In this document: piece after piece, positions 43,564 to 53,437 of the stretch | Layout: each line of letters opens with the position of its first letter | How positions within the stretch are numbered: the first letter of the stretch is position 1 | Assembly: GCA_020635275.1 (NCBI GenBank) | Contig: JACKAA010000001.1 | Span: 372,001 to 436,000 of the forward strand | Reading direction: 5' to 3' | Length of the DNA stretch: 64,000 bases | Source: Ignavibacteriales bacterium | GTDB lineage: Bacteria; Bacteroidota; Ignavibacteria; Ignavibacteriales; Melioribacteraceae | Program-made: the position numbers and the translations under genes | Notes under the pieces: generated by a model | The model's input: the letters and a program-made list of their open reading frames with translations, nothing else | Told to the model about the DNA's origin: nothing | Database searches by the model: none

Positions 43564-43626
43564 AACTGTGAATTATAACAAACTTTATTATTTTGAAAAC
43601 TAAATATTTCCTATTTATTTGAATTA

Positions 43627-44385
43627 GTGAAAATTTTAAAAAACATAGAAAAAACAATTTCCGATAAAGGTGCGGCCTATTTTATTTTAATAGATCCCGA
43701 TAAACTTCCTTTAGAAAGAACAAAAACCTTTATTGAGTATTGTGAAAATGCAGGTGTTGATGGTTTCTTGATTGGCGGAAGTTTAATGATTCATGGAAAT
43801 TTGGATGAATCTATAATTGAAGTAAAAAAGTATACTAATCTTCCAGTAATTATTTTTCCCGGAAGTATTAATCAAGTTTCTAAAAATGCCGATGCAATTT
43901 TATTTATTTCTTTAATTAGCGGCAGAAATGCAGAACATCTTATTGGAAAACATGTTCAAGCGGCTCCGCTTATGAAAAAATATGGTCTTGAATCTATCCC
44001 GACCGGATATATGTTAATTGAATCCGGACAAACAACAACAGCTGAATATATAAGTGAAAGCAAACCGATCCCAAGAAACAAACCAGAAATTGCCGCTGCA
44101 ACTGCCTTAGCCGGCGAGTATTTAGGGATGAAGCTTATTTATTTAGAAGGCGGCTCAGGCGCTCAAAAATCTGTTCCGACAGAAATGATAAAATTAGTTA
44201 CTTCACAATTGTCAATTCCCGTAATAGTTGGCGGCGGAATTAAAACCCCAATGGAAGCTAGAGAAAAAGTTGATGCTGGAGCTGAAATTATTGTGACTGG
44301 AAATTTTTTCGAATATGAAAAAAATTGGTCTCTTATTAAAGACTTTGCAGATTCTATTCATAAAAACCAACCGCAAAAAGTTTAA
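43627..44385 (+). CDS. pcrB: Geranylgeranylglyceryl phosphate synthase, PcrB type
   Basis: 252 residues, TIM-barrel of the PcrB/GGGPS family. It joins sn-glycerol 1-phosphate to a polyprenyl diphosphate. Family motifs are YFILIDPDKLP, DGFLIGGSLM, VIIFPGS, ADAILFISLISGRNAEHLIG, and the phosphate site IYLEGGSGAQKSVP plus IVGGGIKTPMEA. Group II members occur in Bacteroidota/Ignavibacteria and may use GGPP. The start is GTG at 43627. No obvious ribosome site is seen (weakly purine-rich GAATTA). Cells would make an archaeal-type ether glycerol lipid precursor of unclear fate. Confidence 0.93.
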   Translation: MKILKNIEKTISDKGAAYFILIDPDKLPLERTKTFIEYCENAGVDGFLIGGSLMIHGNLDESIIEVKKYTNLPVIIFPGSINQVSKNADAILFISLISGRNAEHLIGKHVQAAPLMKKYGLESIPTGYMLIESGQTTTAEYISESKPIPRNKPEIAAATALAGEYLGMKLIYLEGGSGAQKSVPTEMIKLVTSQLSIPVIVGGGIKTPMEAREKVDAGAEIIVTGNFFEYEKNWSLIKDFADSIHKNQPQKV

Positions 44386-44536
44386 TTTAACTGCAATTCA
44401 TTATTTATTTAACAAACAAATCTTTCATATATAAATCCAACAAAATATTATTCATATAATAGTTTACATTATAAAGAAAAATATTTAGAAATTGATTAAC
44501 TTTGAAAATGAAATTAATTAGTAAGGAGACAATAGA

Positions 44537-46798
44537 ATGACAGCAAATTTTGATATGATTCAGAAAGTTTACGAAAACATGGAAAGTAAACAAAATGCTG
44601 CAAGAGAAGTTTTAGGCAGACCAATGACTTATGCCGAAAAAATTCTTTATGCACATTTATGGGAACCGGCAAATAGGGAATATAAACGTGGAAAAGATTA
44701 TGTAGAATTAGCACCAGATAGAGTTGCAATGCAGGATGCAACAGCACAAATGGCTCTTCTTCAATTTATGCATTCAGGCAGAAAAACTGCTGCTGTTCCA
44801 TCAACAACTCATTGTGATCACTTAATACAAGCACAAGTTGGTGCCGAAGAAGATTTAAATAGAGCAAAAAATGAAAATTCCGAAGTTTATGATTTTCTGG
44901 AAAGTATATCCAAAAAATTTGGTGTTGGATTCTGGAAACCCGGAGCCGGAATTATTCATCAAGTTGTTTTAGAAAATTATGCTTTCCCTGGCGGAATGAT
45001 GATTGGTACAGATTCTCATACTCCAAATGCAGGCGGACTTGGAATGATTGCAATTGGTGTCGGCGGTGCAGATGCAGTTGATGTTATGGCAGGAATGGCT
45101 TGGGAATTAAAATGGCCAAAACTGATTGGAGTAAAATTAATGGGTAAACTTTCCGGGTGGACTTCTCCAAAAGATGTAATTCTTAAAGTAGCCGGAATTC
45201 TAACAGTTAAAGGCGGAACCGGAGCAATTGTTGAATATTTTGGTGAAGGTGCAAATTCAATTTCATGCACCGGAAAAGGAACAATTTGTAATATGGGTGC
45301 TGAAATTGGCGCAACAACTTCAACATTTGCATATGATGAAAAAATGGCCGCTTATCTTTCTGCAACCGGCAGAGCAGATGTTGCTGAATTAGCAAACAAA
45401 CATGCTCATCTTTTAACTGCTGATGAAGGTGTTTACGAAAATCCCGAAAAGTATTTTGATCAAATAATTGAAATAAATTTAAGTGAATTAGAACCGCATT
45501 TAAACGGACCATATTCTCCGGATAGAGCTTGGCCAATTTCTCAAATGAAAGAAGCAGCTAAAGAAAATGATTTTCCTGAAGAATTAAGTGTTGGCTTAAT
45601 TGGAAGCTGTACAAATTCTAGTTATGAAGATATTGATAGAGCAGCAAGCATTGCTAAGCAAGCTTTAGAAAAAGGATTAAAAGCAAAATCGCAATTTACA
45701 ATTACTCCCGGATCAGAGCAGGTTCGTGCAACAATTGAACGTGACGGACAACTTAAAACTCTTACTGATTTTGGCGGTGTTGTTCTTTCTAATGCCTGCG
45801 GTCCATGTATTGGAATGTGGAATAGAATGGATAATCCTGAACAAAAAAGAAACAGTATTGTAACTTCATTTAACAGAAACTTTGCAAAACGTCAGGATGG
45901 AAATCCTAATACATTAGCTTTTGTTGCATCCCCTGAAATTACAACTGTTTTAACTTTAGCAGGTAAAATCACTTTCAATCCGGAAACTGATACATTAGTA
46001 AACGATAAGGGTGATGAAATTAAACTTGATACACCGTTTGGTGATGAACTGCCAAAGAATGGATTTAAACCTGATTTAGAAGGATTTATTGCACCTTCAG
46101 AAAAATATTCTGATACAGAAGTTATTATTAAACCAGATAGTAAAAGACTTCAATTCTTAGAAAAGTTTCAGCCTTGGGATGGAAATGATTTTGAAGAACT
46201 GCCATTATTATTAAAAGCAAAAGGCAAGTGCACAACTGATCATATTTCAATGGCTGGTCCCTGGTTAAATTTACGAGGACATTTAGATAATATCTCAGAT
46301 AACTTATTTTTAGGTGCTATAAACGAATTTAATGATAAAGCCGGAGAAGTAAAAAATACTTTTACCGGTGAATATAAAAATGTGAGTAAAGTTGCGCGTG
46401 AATATAAAGCAAAAGGCACAGGCTGGGTTGTTGTTGGTGATGAAAATTACGGTGAAGGATCATCACGAGAACATGCTGCAATGGAACCAAGACATTTAGG
46501 CGGAAAAGCAATAATTGTTAGAAGCTTTGCAAGAATTCATGAAACAAACCTAAAAAAACAAGGTATGCTTCCGTTAACATTTGATAATCCTGCTGATTAT
46601 GATAAAATTAAAGAAGATGATAAAATCAGTTTAATTGGATTAAAAGATTTAGCTCCTGATTCTCAAGTCAAAATGATCGTTAAACATTCAGATGGTTCAA
46701 ATGATGAAATGATGCTGAATCATACATTTAACACAAATCAGATTGAGTGGTTTAAAGCTGGAAGCGCATTAAACTTAATTGCTGCACAAAATAAATAA
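44537..46798 (+). CDS. acn: Aconitate hydratase (mitochondrial-type AcnA)
   Basis: 753 residues, matching the shorter mitochondrial-type aconitases rather than the 890-residue AcnA. It converts citrate to isocitrate in the TCA cycle with a [4Fe-4S] cluster. Cluster ligands lie in VGLIGSCTNSSYED and VLSNACGPCIGMW. Other marks are IGTDSHTPNAGGLGM, RQDGNPNTLAFVASPEITT and GEGSSREHAAMEPRHLGGKA. AAGGAGA lies 12 bases upstream. It stands alone and ends in a good terminator. Confidence 0.97.
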   Translation: MTANFDMIQKVYENMESKQNAAREVLGRPMTYAEKILYAHLWEPANREYKRGKDYVELAPDRVAMQDATAQMALLQFMHSGRKTAAVPSTTHCDHLIQAQVGAEEDLNRAKNENSEVYDFLESISKKFGVGFWKPGAGIIHQVVLENYAFPGGMMIGTDSHTPNAGGLGMIAIGVGGADAVDVMAGMAWELKWPKLIGVKLMGKLSGWTSPKDVILKVAGILTVKGGTGAIVEYFGEGANSISCTGKGTICNMGAEIGATTSTFAYDEKMAAYLSATGRADVAELANKHAHLLTADEGVYENPEKYFDQIIEINLSELEPHLNGPYSPDRAWPISQMKEAAKENDFPEELSVGLIGSCTNSSYEDIDRAASIAKQALEKGLKAKSQFTITPGSEQVRATIERDGQLKTLTDFGGVVLSNACGPCIGMWNRMDNPEQKRNSIVTSFNRNFAKRQDGNPNTLAFVASPEITTVLTLAGKITFNPETDTLVNDKGDEIKLDTPFGDELPKNGFKPDLEGFIAPSEKYSDTEVIIKPDSKRLQFLEKFQPWDGNDFEELPLLLKAKGKCTTDHISMAGPWLNLRGHLDNISDNLFLGAINEFNDKAGEVKNTFTGEYKNVSKVAREYKAKGTGWVVVGDENYGEGSSREHAAMEPRHLGGKAIIVRSFARIHETNLKKQGMLPLTFDNPADYDKIKEDDKISLIGLKDLAPDSQVKMIVKHSDGSNDEMMLNHTFNTNQIEWFKAGSALNLIAAQNK

Positions 46799-46824
46799 AA
46801 TTCTTGTTTATTTTCTAAATTATT

Positions 46825-46854
46825 AAAGCCATCAACCATTGATGGCTTTTTTAT
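46825..46854 (+). terminator. Terminator after aconitase
   Basis: AAAGCCATCAA (46825-46835), CCA loop, TTGATGGCTTT (46839-46849), then more T. An 11-pair stem with T run, 27 bases after the aconitase stop. Confidence 0.88.
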
Positions 46855-46860
46855 TTACTA

Positions 46861-46894
46861 CGAATATTATTCGCACATACGAATAAAATTCGTA
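46861..46894. repeat. Two adjacent CGAAT palindromes
   Basis: CGAATATTATTCG (46861-46873) and TACGAATAAAATTCGTA (46878-46894) are back-to-back short palindromes in the gap before the VIT-domain gene. They could be operator half-sites or a small repeat; nothing else here explains them. Confidence 0.35.
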
Positions 46895-46987
46895 CCATAA
46901 AATTTCAAACCTTCAAAAACAATGAATTTTCAAAGTATTTTATTGGCACTCCAATTGCAAGAATTCAATTAAATTATTGGAGGCAAT

Positions 46988-49132
46988 ATGAAACTGAAAG
47001 CTACTTTTTTTTCAATTCTCTTAATTTTAACAATTCAATCTAATTTTGCTCAAGAAAGTTTACAAGTCATTGATCCGCAATCTTGGTGGTCAAGTGATTG
47101 GGGCACAATTGAAGAGGCAACTTTAACAGTAAAACCGCATGGAATTTATATGGAGTATGGATTCACCGTTTCTTTTTCGGCACGAAATTCATATTTCTCT
47201 GAAAGCGATGTATTGGAAGTTGAACTATTATTTGATATGCCGCCCGGAACTATTATCAATGATTTGTGGCTTTGGATTGGTGAAGATATTATGAAAGCCC
47301 AAATTATGGATCAATGGACAGCTTCTTCAATTTATGAAGAAATCGTAGATCGAAGAAAAGATCCTGCACTTTTAATTAAAAGAGGAAAACAAAATTATGA
47401 ATTAAGAATTTATCCAATGCTTGGCGGTGAGCAAAGAAAAGTAAGAATAAATTATTTAGTTCCGGCAAAATGGTTGTCAAATTCTGTTACTGCAGAACTG
47501 CCGATGAATGTAATTAATTTATCAAGGAACAAACTAGATAAATTAGATGTAATTTATTTTCCTAAAAACGAATGGGCTGAACCAAAAATTAACGAATTGC
47601 CAAATCAGACTTTTTCTGTAAATCAAGATTCTTCATTCCAAACATTTTATAAAACTGAAATTGCTTCGGATAATTTGTTAAATTCTTTAAATCTTAGTGT
47701 TCCATCGCCAATGAAAAATGGAATTTATGTAAACAAATATAATTTGGAAAATGAAGGAGTTTATCAATTAGCTTTTTTACCATCTTCTCAGTTAACCGAT
47801 TCAACATCAAAAAAAGTTGCATTACTTCTTGATTATAAACAAAATAAAAGCACCTTATCATTACAAGACATTTTACTAAATATTAAATCTCTATTAAATG
47901 ATCATTTTACAGAAGTTGATTCATTCAATATTATTTACTCCAAACTGGAAATTAAAAAAGCCTCGGAGAATTGGCTGGGAGCTGATTCATCAACTATTGA
48001 ACAAGTTCTTTCCGCTATAATTTCTGATTCTATTTCATTCTATAGTAACCTTCCTTCATTGTTAAATGAAGGAATCAATTTTATAAACGAGAACGGACAC
48101 AACGGCGAAATACTATTAATTGCCAATTCAGATGAAATTGGAGAAGTTGAAATAGCAAATCAACTTATAAATGACTTGCAAAAAATTATGACCCCCATTT
48201 TTCCAATTCACATTGCTGATCTAAATAATATCAATTATTATTATAACTGGATCGGAGGAAGGAATTATATTGGCAATGAATATTTGTATTTAAATCTTGC
48301 AAGAATCACCCGAAGTAATTATCAAAACCTGCGTGAAAAAAATTCAATTTCAGAAATACTAACCTCAATTTTGCAATCGTTAAGCGGAACCATTACATCT
48401 TTTGATCTTCATACAACTTTAGAAAACGGTTTTTGTTTTGGAAGATTTAATACAAATCTAAATGAAACAATTTATAGAACAAGTCCAATTGTACAGATTG
48501 GAAAATACATGGGTAGTTTTCCATTAAAGATAGAAGTTTCCGGTGTATATAATTCTCAAGTATTTTCCCGTACAACTTCAATTTCTGAAGAGGATATTTT
48601 TGAGTCCGATTCTCTAAGTAATGTTATTTGGAATGGTAAATATATATCCTCACTTGAAACCGGATATGAAAGCAACGAAGAAATAAATAACATAATTAAT
48701 TTAAGTGTTGATAACAGAATATTATCATTGTATACAGCATTTATAGCTATTGAACCAGGTGACAGCAGTGAGTTCTGTTATGACTGTTCTGATGATAATG
48801 ATCTAATTATTTCTGTTGATGATAAAGATAAATTTGAAATTGCAGATAGTTTATTTATTCAAGCATATCCTAATCCTTTTAATCCTACAACAACATTAAA
48901 TGTTAACTTACCAAAAGATGTTGATTTTAATTCATTAAATATGAAAATATTTAATATTTTAGGTGAGGAAGTAATGAGCTTTAACGCTTCACAATATTTT
49001 GATAAAAGAAATTTTCAGCTTAAATGGAACGGTACAAATAATTATGGTGAATCAGTTTCTACAGGAATTTATTTCTTTGTTCTATCAACAAAAGATATAA
49101 GACAAACAGTAAAACTTATGATGATGAAATAA
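46988..49132 (+). CDS. Secreted VIT-domain protein with type IX secretion sorting domain
   Basis: 714 residues. A signal peptide (about 1-21, ending NFAQ) is followed by a VIT domain (about 40-165; GTIINDLWLWIGEDIMKAQI, YEEIVDRRKDPALLIKRG, YPMLGGEQRKVRINYLVP). The middle (about 240-450) has the length and pattern of a VWA domain, but the metal site DxSxS is not evident (LLLDYKQNKS). The last 85 residues form the FlgD-like/T9SS type A sorting domain: AYPNPFNPTTTLNVNLP, KIFNILGEEVMSF, STGIYFFVLST, KLMMMK. It would be exported by Sec and then attached or released by the type IX system. AGGAGG-like GGAGG lies before the ATG (46979-46983). Alone, ends in a terminator. Confidence 0.88.
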   Translation: MKLKATFFSILLILTIQSNFAQESLQVIDPQSWWSSDWGTIEEATLTVKPHGIYMEYGFTVSFSARNSYFSESDVLEVELLFDMPPGTIINDLWLWIGEDIMKAQIMDQWTASSIYEEIVDRRKDPALLIKRGKQNYELRIYPMLGGEQRKVRINYLVPAKWLSNSVTAELPMNVINLSRNKLDKLDVIYFPKNEWAEPKINELPNQTFSVNQDSSFQTFYKTEIASDNLLNSLNLSVPSPMKNGIYVNKYNLENEGVYQLAFLPSSQLTDSTSKKVALLLDYKQNKSTLSLQDILLNIKSLLNDHFTEVDSFNIIYSKLEIKKASENWLGADSSTIEQVLSAIISDSISFYSNLPSLLNEGINFINENGHNGEILLIANSDEIGEVEIANQLINDLQKIMTPIFPIHIADLNNINYYYNWIGGRNYIGNEYLYLNLARITRSNYQNLREKNSISEILTSILQSLSGTITSFDLHTTLENGFCFGRFNTNLNETIYRTSPIVQIGKYMGSFPLKIEVSGVYNSQVFSRTTSISEEDIFESDSLSNVIWNGKYISSLETGYESNEEINNIINLSVDNRILSLYTAFIAIEPGDSSEFCYDCSDDNDLIISVDDKDKFEIADSLFIQAYPNPFNPTTTLNVNLPKDVDFNSLNMKIFNILGEEVMSFNASQYFDKRNFQLKWNGTNNYGESVSTGIYFFVLSTKDIRQTVKLMMMK

Positions 49133-49150
49133 CATAACAAAACACTAACA

Positions 49151-49176
49151 ATGCCATCAATTATTGGTGGCATTTT
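49151..49176. terminator. Terminator between convergent VIT and CYTH genes
   Basis: ATGCCATCAA (49151-49160) pairs with TTGGTGGCAT (49164-49173), one G-T pair, followed by TTTT on plus. It lies between the converging genes and may serve mainly the plus-strand one. Confidence 0.75.
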
Positions 49177-49676
49177 CATAAAATTATCAAATCTCTATAA
49201 GATTTTCTTATTTCATTTTTTAAATCTAAATTTAGAAAATTAACTATTTCATTAAATTCTTTAATTGCTTCTTCCCTACTAATATTTTTTACCACAGTTT
49301 CTAATTCTAAAAAATTTCCTAATTTTTTAACTTCATCTAAATGAATTCTTGTATTTTTATATAAATATAAATTTCTTGTTTTTTTAACTATTGCCTCAAT
49401 TTTAAATAAGTCAGATAAATATTTTTCTATATTTTCACCTTTGATAAAGAGTAAATTATAATCACTCCATCTTTCTCCGGCTTTTTCATTTCTATTATAT
49501 TTTACTAATTCAAACTCGCCATTTTGTTCACGTAATTTTAGTAATCCCTTATCATATTGAAAGTAAGTATCTTTTTGTTTTAATACTTTTTCAAATTTTC
49601 CATTCTGTTTTAATATTATTTGAATAATTGCTTCAAAATTATTTACTTTTAGTTTTAGCTCTAGATTTGTTGCCAT
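49176..49676 (-). CDS. CYTH-domain protein (CyaB/triphosphatase family)
   Basis: 166 residues from ATG 49676; an upstream ATG at 49703 would add nine residues without homology. The CYTH fold binds triphosphates in a beta tunnel; members include class IV adenylate cyclases, thiamine triphosphatase and inorganic triphosphatases. Recognisable are the basic and acidic strands TYFQYDKGLLKLREQNGEFE, LVKYNRNE, the TRNLYLYKNTRIHLDEVKKL stretch and FLELETVV. The signature ExExK reads ELKLK here (ATNLELKLKV), with the second Glu changed to Lys, which would weaken metal binding. Substrate cannot be told. Convergent with the VIT gene. Confidence 0.8.
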   Translation of the reverse strand: MATNLELKLKVNNFEAIIQIILKQNGKFEKVLKQKDTYFQYDKGLLKLREQNGEFELVKYNRNEKAGERWSDYNLLFIKGENIEKYLSDLFKIEAIVKKTRNLYLYKNTRIHLDEVKKLGNFLELETVVKNISREEAIKEFNEIVNFLNLDLKNEIRKSYRDLIIL

Positions 49677-49767
49677 TTTTAACCCATTGATTATTAGATC
49701 CAAATTTATGACATTGACTTTTAAATAATAATATATATTTTACACAATAAATAAATATCAATTTATT

Positions 49768-50412
49768 ATGAAAAGATTATCATTAATATTATTACTCGCA
49801 ACACTATCAAGTTTATTTGGGCAAAAAATTGGTGAATTTGCTGCAGAAAAACCAAATATGGAATTACCAAACAATGCCCTAGGAATTGACTTAATGATTG
49901 GTGAAGGCGGTTTTGGATTTGGCGGATTTTACAGATATAATTATACTAATACTTTTACCGGTTTTGTCGATTTTTCAATTTCAGAATCTAAGCACGAAAG
50001 AGAAATTGAGCGATATGACATTTTTGGTTACCCGCTTCCAATTTATGGTAAAAAGAATAGAGTTTTTTTACTTCCATTAAATTTTGGACTACAATATAGA
50101 TTATTTTATGAATCTCTTACTGATAATTTAAGACCTTACCTTTCATTGGGAGTAGGACCAACAATGTTTGTAACTACTCCAGCCCAAGAAGAATTTTTTA
50201 AATCATTTGGAAAAGCAAAAGCGCTTTACGGTGCCGGAGGCTATATTGGACTCGGTGCTAATTTTGGAATTAGTTCAACAAATTTAACCGGCATAAATAT
50301 TAGATATTATTTTCTGCAATTATTTGATGACGGAGTTGAACAATATTTTGGCGATTTCAAAAAAACAATTGAACATGTTTCATTAACAATTAATATTGGA
50401 ATAATGTATTAA
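49768..50412 (+). CDS. Outer-membrane beta-barrel-like protein
   Basis: 214 residues. A signal peptide (1-18, ending SLFGQ) is followed by alternating beta strands with aromatic girdles (GFGGFYRYNYTNTFTGFVDF; NFGLQYRLFYESL; YLSLGVGPTMFV; GIGLGANFGISSTNLTG-like) and a closing strand ending in HVSLTINIGIMY. This is the pattern of small eight- or ten-strand outer-membrane barrels. No enzyme motif. It stands alone and does not identify a named family. Confidence 0.7.
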   Translation: MKRLSLILLLATLSSLFGQKIGEFAAEKPNMELPNNALGIDLMIGEGGFGFGGFYRYNYTNTFTGFVDFSISESKHEREIERYDIFGYPLPIYGKKNRVFLLPLNFGLQYRLFYESLTDNLRPYLSLGVGPTMFVTTPAQEEFFKSFGKAKALYGAGGYIGLGANFGISSTNLTGINIRYYFLQLFDDGVEQYFGDFKKTIEHVSLTINIGIMY

Positions 50413-50462
50413 TCTGTAATAGCTGTTTTTATTCCAAATCTGTATATTTTTCCTGTCATAAT

Positions 50463-50489
50463 TAAATTATAACTCATATATCTCGATTA
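50463..50489 (+). promoter_or_regulatory. Weak sigma-28-like site before the STAS gene
   Basis: TAAATTAT (50463-50470), 11 bases, CTCGATTA (50482-50489). TAAA and CGAT agree with the sigma-28 consensus at the right spacing, the rest do not. Leader of about 95 bases. Confidence 0.35.
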
Positions 50490-50591
50490 TAATGAGACAT
50501 ACATATCACTTGAATTTGATTAATATCACAAATTTTCTAATTATGTCCAATAGATTAGAATTAAAACAAATTATCTTTAGGAGAGATAGAT

Positions 50592-50981
50592 ATGAACTCA
50601 AATTTATTTGATAGAAAAAATTTTCTTGACGGAAACTGGATGACAACAAATATATCAAATTATTTTTCAAACAACTTAGATAATGACAATTTAGTTATTA
50701 AAGTAAATCTTATAAGAGCTACAGCAAATGAAGCTGATTATTTGAAAAAGTACCTTAATAAATTTGCTGATCAAGAATTAAAAGCCATTGTAATTGATTT
50801 AAGCGAATGTAATTTTGTGGATTCTACTTTTTTAAGCGGAATTATTTCCTTCAATAAAAATACAGATACCCAAGTAAAATTGGTTGTTTCTGATACACGA
50901 CAACTGAGAATTTTTCACATAACAAAACTTGATTCAATATTTAAAATCTATACCAATATTGACCAAGCCATAGCTTCATAA
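50592..50981 (+). CDS. STAS-domain protein (anti-sigma-factor antagonist-like)
   Basis: 129 residues. STAS fold at about 30-128; AIVIDLSECNFVDSTFLSGI has the DS pair, whose Ser is phosphorylated by a partner kinase in SpoIIAA/RsbV-type proteins. Such proteins switch partner proteins by phosphorylation of that Ser. No kinase or phosphatase gene adjoins it. The leader carries ATCTTTAGGAGAGAT, identical to the leader of the other STAS gene at 61344. Convergent with the ParA-like gene, with stops one base apart. Confidence 0.85.
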   Translation: MNSNLFDRKNFLDGNWMTTNISNYFSNNLDNDNLVIKVNLIRATANEADYLKKYLNKFADQELKAIVIDLSECNFVDSTFLSGIISFNKNTDTQVKLVVSDTRQLRIFHITKLDSIFKIYTNIDQAIAS

Positions 50982-51761
50982 TTAATCTAAAATGGGGATT
51001 GAGTTTCTTCTAACAATCTCCTCAGCCAAATTTTTATAAGCAATTGATGATTTAGCTTCAGGATTATAATAAATTATAGGTTTATTATGAAAAGTAGCTT
51101 CTGCAACTTCCACATTTTTAGGAATCACAATATTAAAAAGTTCATTCGGAAATTCTTTCATTAAAATTTTCTTTGTATAAAAAGCGGCTCTTGTGTGAGC
51201 TTCATACATTGTAAGTAAAATTCCCTCAACTTTAAGTTTACTGTTATAATTTTGTTTTACCAACTGCATATGTTTTAGAATTCTTACAACTTCATTAAGT
51301 GAATAACGTGATGCTTTTACAGGAATTATTGTAGAATCGGCTGTCATTAGAATATTGGTTGTTGTACCAATTAATGATGGTGGGCAATCAACAATTACGT
51401 AATTGTAAGAAAATATTTCATCACTTAATATGCTTTTTATTATTAATTCATCAGAAGTAAATTTTGAAAGCTTTAATTCATGAGCATAATCTAATCCCCT
51501 CATTGGAATAAAATCTAAATTCTTATCGCTCGTTTTATGAATTACACTTTTAAAAGATTTTTTAAAGCTTAATACATCAAGAATATCTCCATTAATTGAT
51601 CTCGATTTGAATCCTAATGTTGGTGCACATTGTCCGGCGCCGTCAAGATCAAGCAATAATACTCTTTTACCATTTTGAGCAATTCCAATTGCAAGATTTA
51701 CCGCTGTTGTAGTTTTGCCAACACCGCCTTTGGGTGTTGTTATAGCTATTATTTTACCCAT
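50982..51761 (-). CDS. ParA/Soj-type ATPase
   Basis: 259 residues with deviant Walker A KGGVGKTTTAVNLAIGI at residues 11-17 (signature Lys included), Walker A' LLLDLDGAGQCAPTLGF, and Walker B DYVIVDCPPS. ParA family members position DNA or protein clusters on the nucleoid or membrane; classic ParA pairs with a ParB gene, none of which is present here. Possible roles are chromosome segregation or cluster positioning (flagellar or chemotaxis MinD-like proteins also exist, but lack this ParA-type Walker A'). Confidence 0.85.
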   Translation of the reverse strand: MGKIIAITTPKGGVGKTTTAVNLAIGIAQNGKRVLLLDLDGAGQCAPTLGFKSRSINGDILDVLSFKKSFKSVIHKTSDKNLDFIPMRGLDYAHELKLSKFTSDELIIKSILSDEIFSYNYVIVDCPPSLIGTTTNILMTADSTIIPVKASRYSLNEVVRILKHMQLVKQNYNSKLKVEGILLTMYEAHTRAAFYTKKILMKEFPNELFNIVIPKNVEVAEATFHNKPIIYYNPEAKSSIAYKNLAEEIVRRNSIPILD

Positions 51762-51893
51762 TTAACCAAATTTTTTATAAAAATAAAGATAAGCATTTTC
51801 CCAAAAATATAAGCAAAATATAGGTAACTTTGAATGATTCAAATCAATAGAATTATTTTGAAATACAAAATAATAGTTTTAGGAAATATTTTT

Positions 51894-53351
51894 ATGAAAT
51901 CACTCACTACTTTAATATTTTTATTAATAATATTTACAGGAAATAGTTTGACTCAAGAATTCAATTCGGAAAACCTCTATAACTCCTACCAAAACTTTAA
52001 AGAAACTGACATTCGTAATAAAATTTTCAAACACGCTGAACTAAAAAGTAAGATTAAAAATATTAAGAAAAACAAAATTTTCAAGGTTGAAACTGCCGGT
52101 AAATCTCTAGAAGGAAAAGAAATTTTCATGCTTTCAATCGGTACTGGAAAAACAAAAGTTTTACTTTGGTCTCAAATGCATGGCGATGAAACAACTGCAA
52201 CAATGGCATTATTTGATTTATTTAACTTTTTTGAAAATGATAAGGAATTCACAGAATTTAAAGATCAGCTGTTAAAAAAAATTAAAATTTATTTTATTCC
52301 AATGCTCAATCCGGATGGAGCTGAATTATATCAAAGAAGAAATGAATTGAATATTGATTTGAATAGAGATGCGTTAAGATTAGAATTTCCCGAATCAAAA
52401 ATTTTAAAAGCCGTAAGAGATAGTTTAAAGCCAAAATTTGCTTTTAATCTGCACGACCAAAATACAAGGTACACATCAGGTAATAGTTATCACTCGGCAA
52501 CAATTTCATTTCTTGCGCCAGCATTTAATTATGAAAAAGATATAAATGATGTGCGTGGAAATACAATGAAAGTAATTGTAAATCTCTTTGAAGAACTTTC
52601 AAAATATATTCCTGGTCACATAGCTAAATATAAAGATGATTTTGAACCGCGCGCATTTGGAGATAACTTTATGAAATGGGGAACCGGATCAATTTTAATT
52701 GAATCTGGAGGATGGAAAAATGATGAAGAAAAACAGTTTATAAGAAAATTAAATTTTATTTCAATTTTAACCGGATTGAATTCTATTGCAAATAAAATTT
52801 ATGAAAACGCAGATATTAACGTTTATCATAATATTCCTTTTAATGATAATTTATTGTTCGATTTGTTATTGAGAAATTTATCAGTAAAGCATAAAAACAA
52901 AAACTATACAGTTGATGTTGGGATTAATAGAATTGAAGAATACACAAAAGACCAAACCCAAAATTATTATGTTGGCAAAATAGAAGATTGGGGTGATCTT
53001 TCAATATTTTACGGTTATGATGAGTTAGATCTATCCGGATACGAAATTAAGCCATCTAAAATATATAATATTGAACTGAATAAATTGAATGAATTGGATT
53101 TGAATAAATTAATGAAAGAAGGTTATGGTTTTGTAAAGGTTGATACTATGAATATAAAACGTGAGTTTTCCAGCATTCCGTTTAATTTAGTATTGAGTAA
53201 TGTTGATGTTAATGTAGAACCAAAATATAATGGGAATGCAAATTTTACTATCTGGAAAGGTAAAAAACTGTGTTATAACGTTATTAATGGATTTATTTAT
53301 GATATAACTGATGATATTTATAATCAAAATAATGGAATTATCTTTAAATAA
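51894..53351 (+). CDS. Secreted M14-family metallocarboxypeptidase
   Basis: 485 residues from ATG 51894, preferred to the earlier ATG at 51834 because it opens a clear signal peptide (MKSLTTLIFLLIIFTGNSLT) and follows AGGAAA. M14 motifs: first Zn site MHGDE (His, Glu), NPDGAELYQRRNELNIDLNR with the substrate-binding Arg and Asn, second Zn His in AFNLHDQN, and catalytic Glu in ILIESGGW. It would cleave C-terminal residues or cell-wall peptide cross-links outside the cell. C-terminal 350-485 is an unknown beta domain. Single gene. Confidence 0.88.
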   Translation: MKSLTTLIFLLIIFTGNSLTQEFNSENLYNSYQNFKETDIRNKIFKHAELKSKIKNIKKNKIFKVETAGKSLEGKEIFMLSIGTGKTKVLLWSQMHGDETTATMALFDLFNFFENDKEFTEFKDQLLKKIKIYFIPMLNPDGAELYQRRNELNIDLNRDALRLEFPESKILKAVRDSLKPKFAFNLHDQNTRYTSGNSYHSATISFLAPAFNYEKDINDVRGNTMKVIVNLFEELSKYIPGHIAKYKDDFEPRAFGDNFMKWGTGSILIESGGWKNDEEKQFIRKLNFISILTGLNSIANKIYENADINVYHNIPFNDNLLFDLLLRNLSVKHKNKNYTVDVGINRIEEYTKDQTQNYYVGKIEDWGDLSIFYGYDELDLSGYEIKPSKIYNIELNKLNELDLNKLMKEGYGFVKVDTMNIKREFSSIPFNLVLSNVDVNVEPKYNGNANFTIWKGKKLCYNVINGFIYDITDDIYNQNNGIIFK

Positions 53352-53437
53352 ATATATTTGCTAAAATTTATGAATATATATATCTTTTAACTTACTATTT
53401 TTTACAACTTTAAACCAAACTAAGGTAGGTGATATAA

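Noticed and set aside
50982..51761. ParA-like gene as a plasmid or prophage partition sign
   Set aside because: No parB, replication or integrase gene nearby; neighbours are chromosomal.
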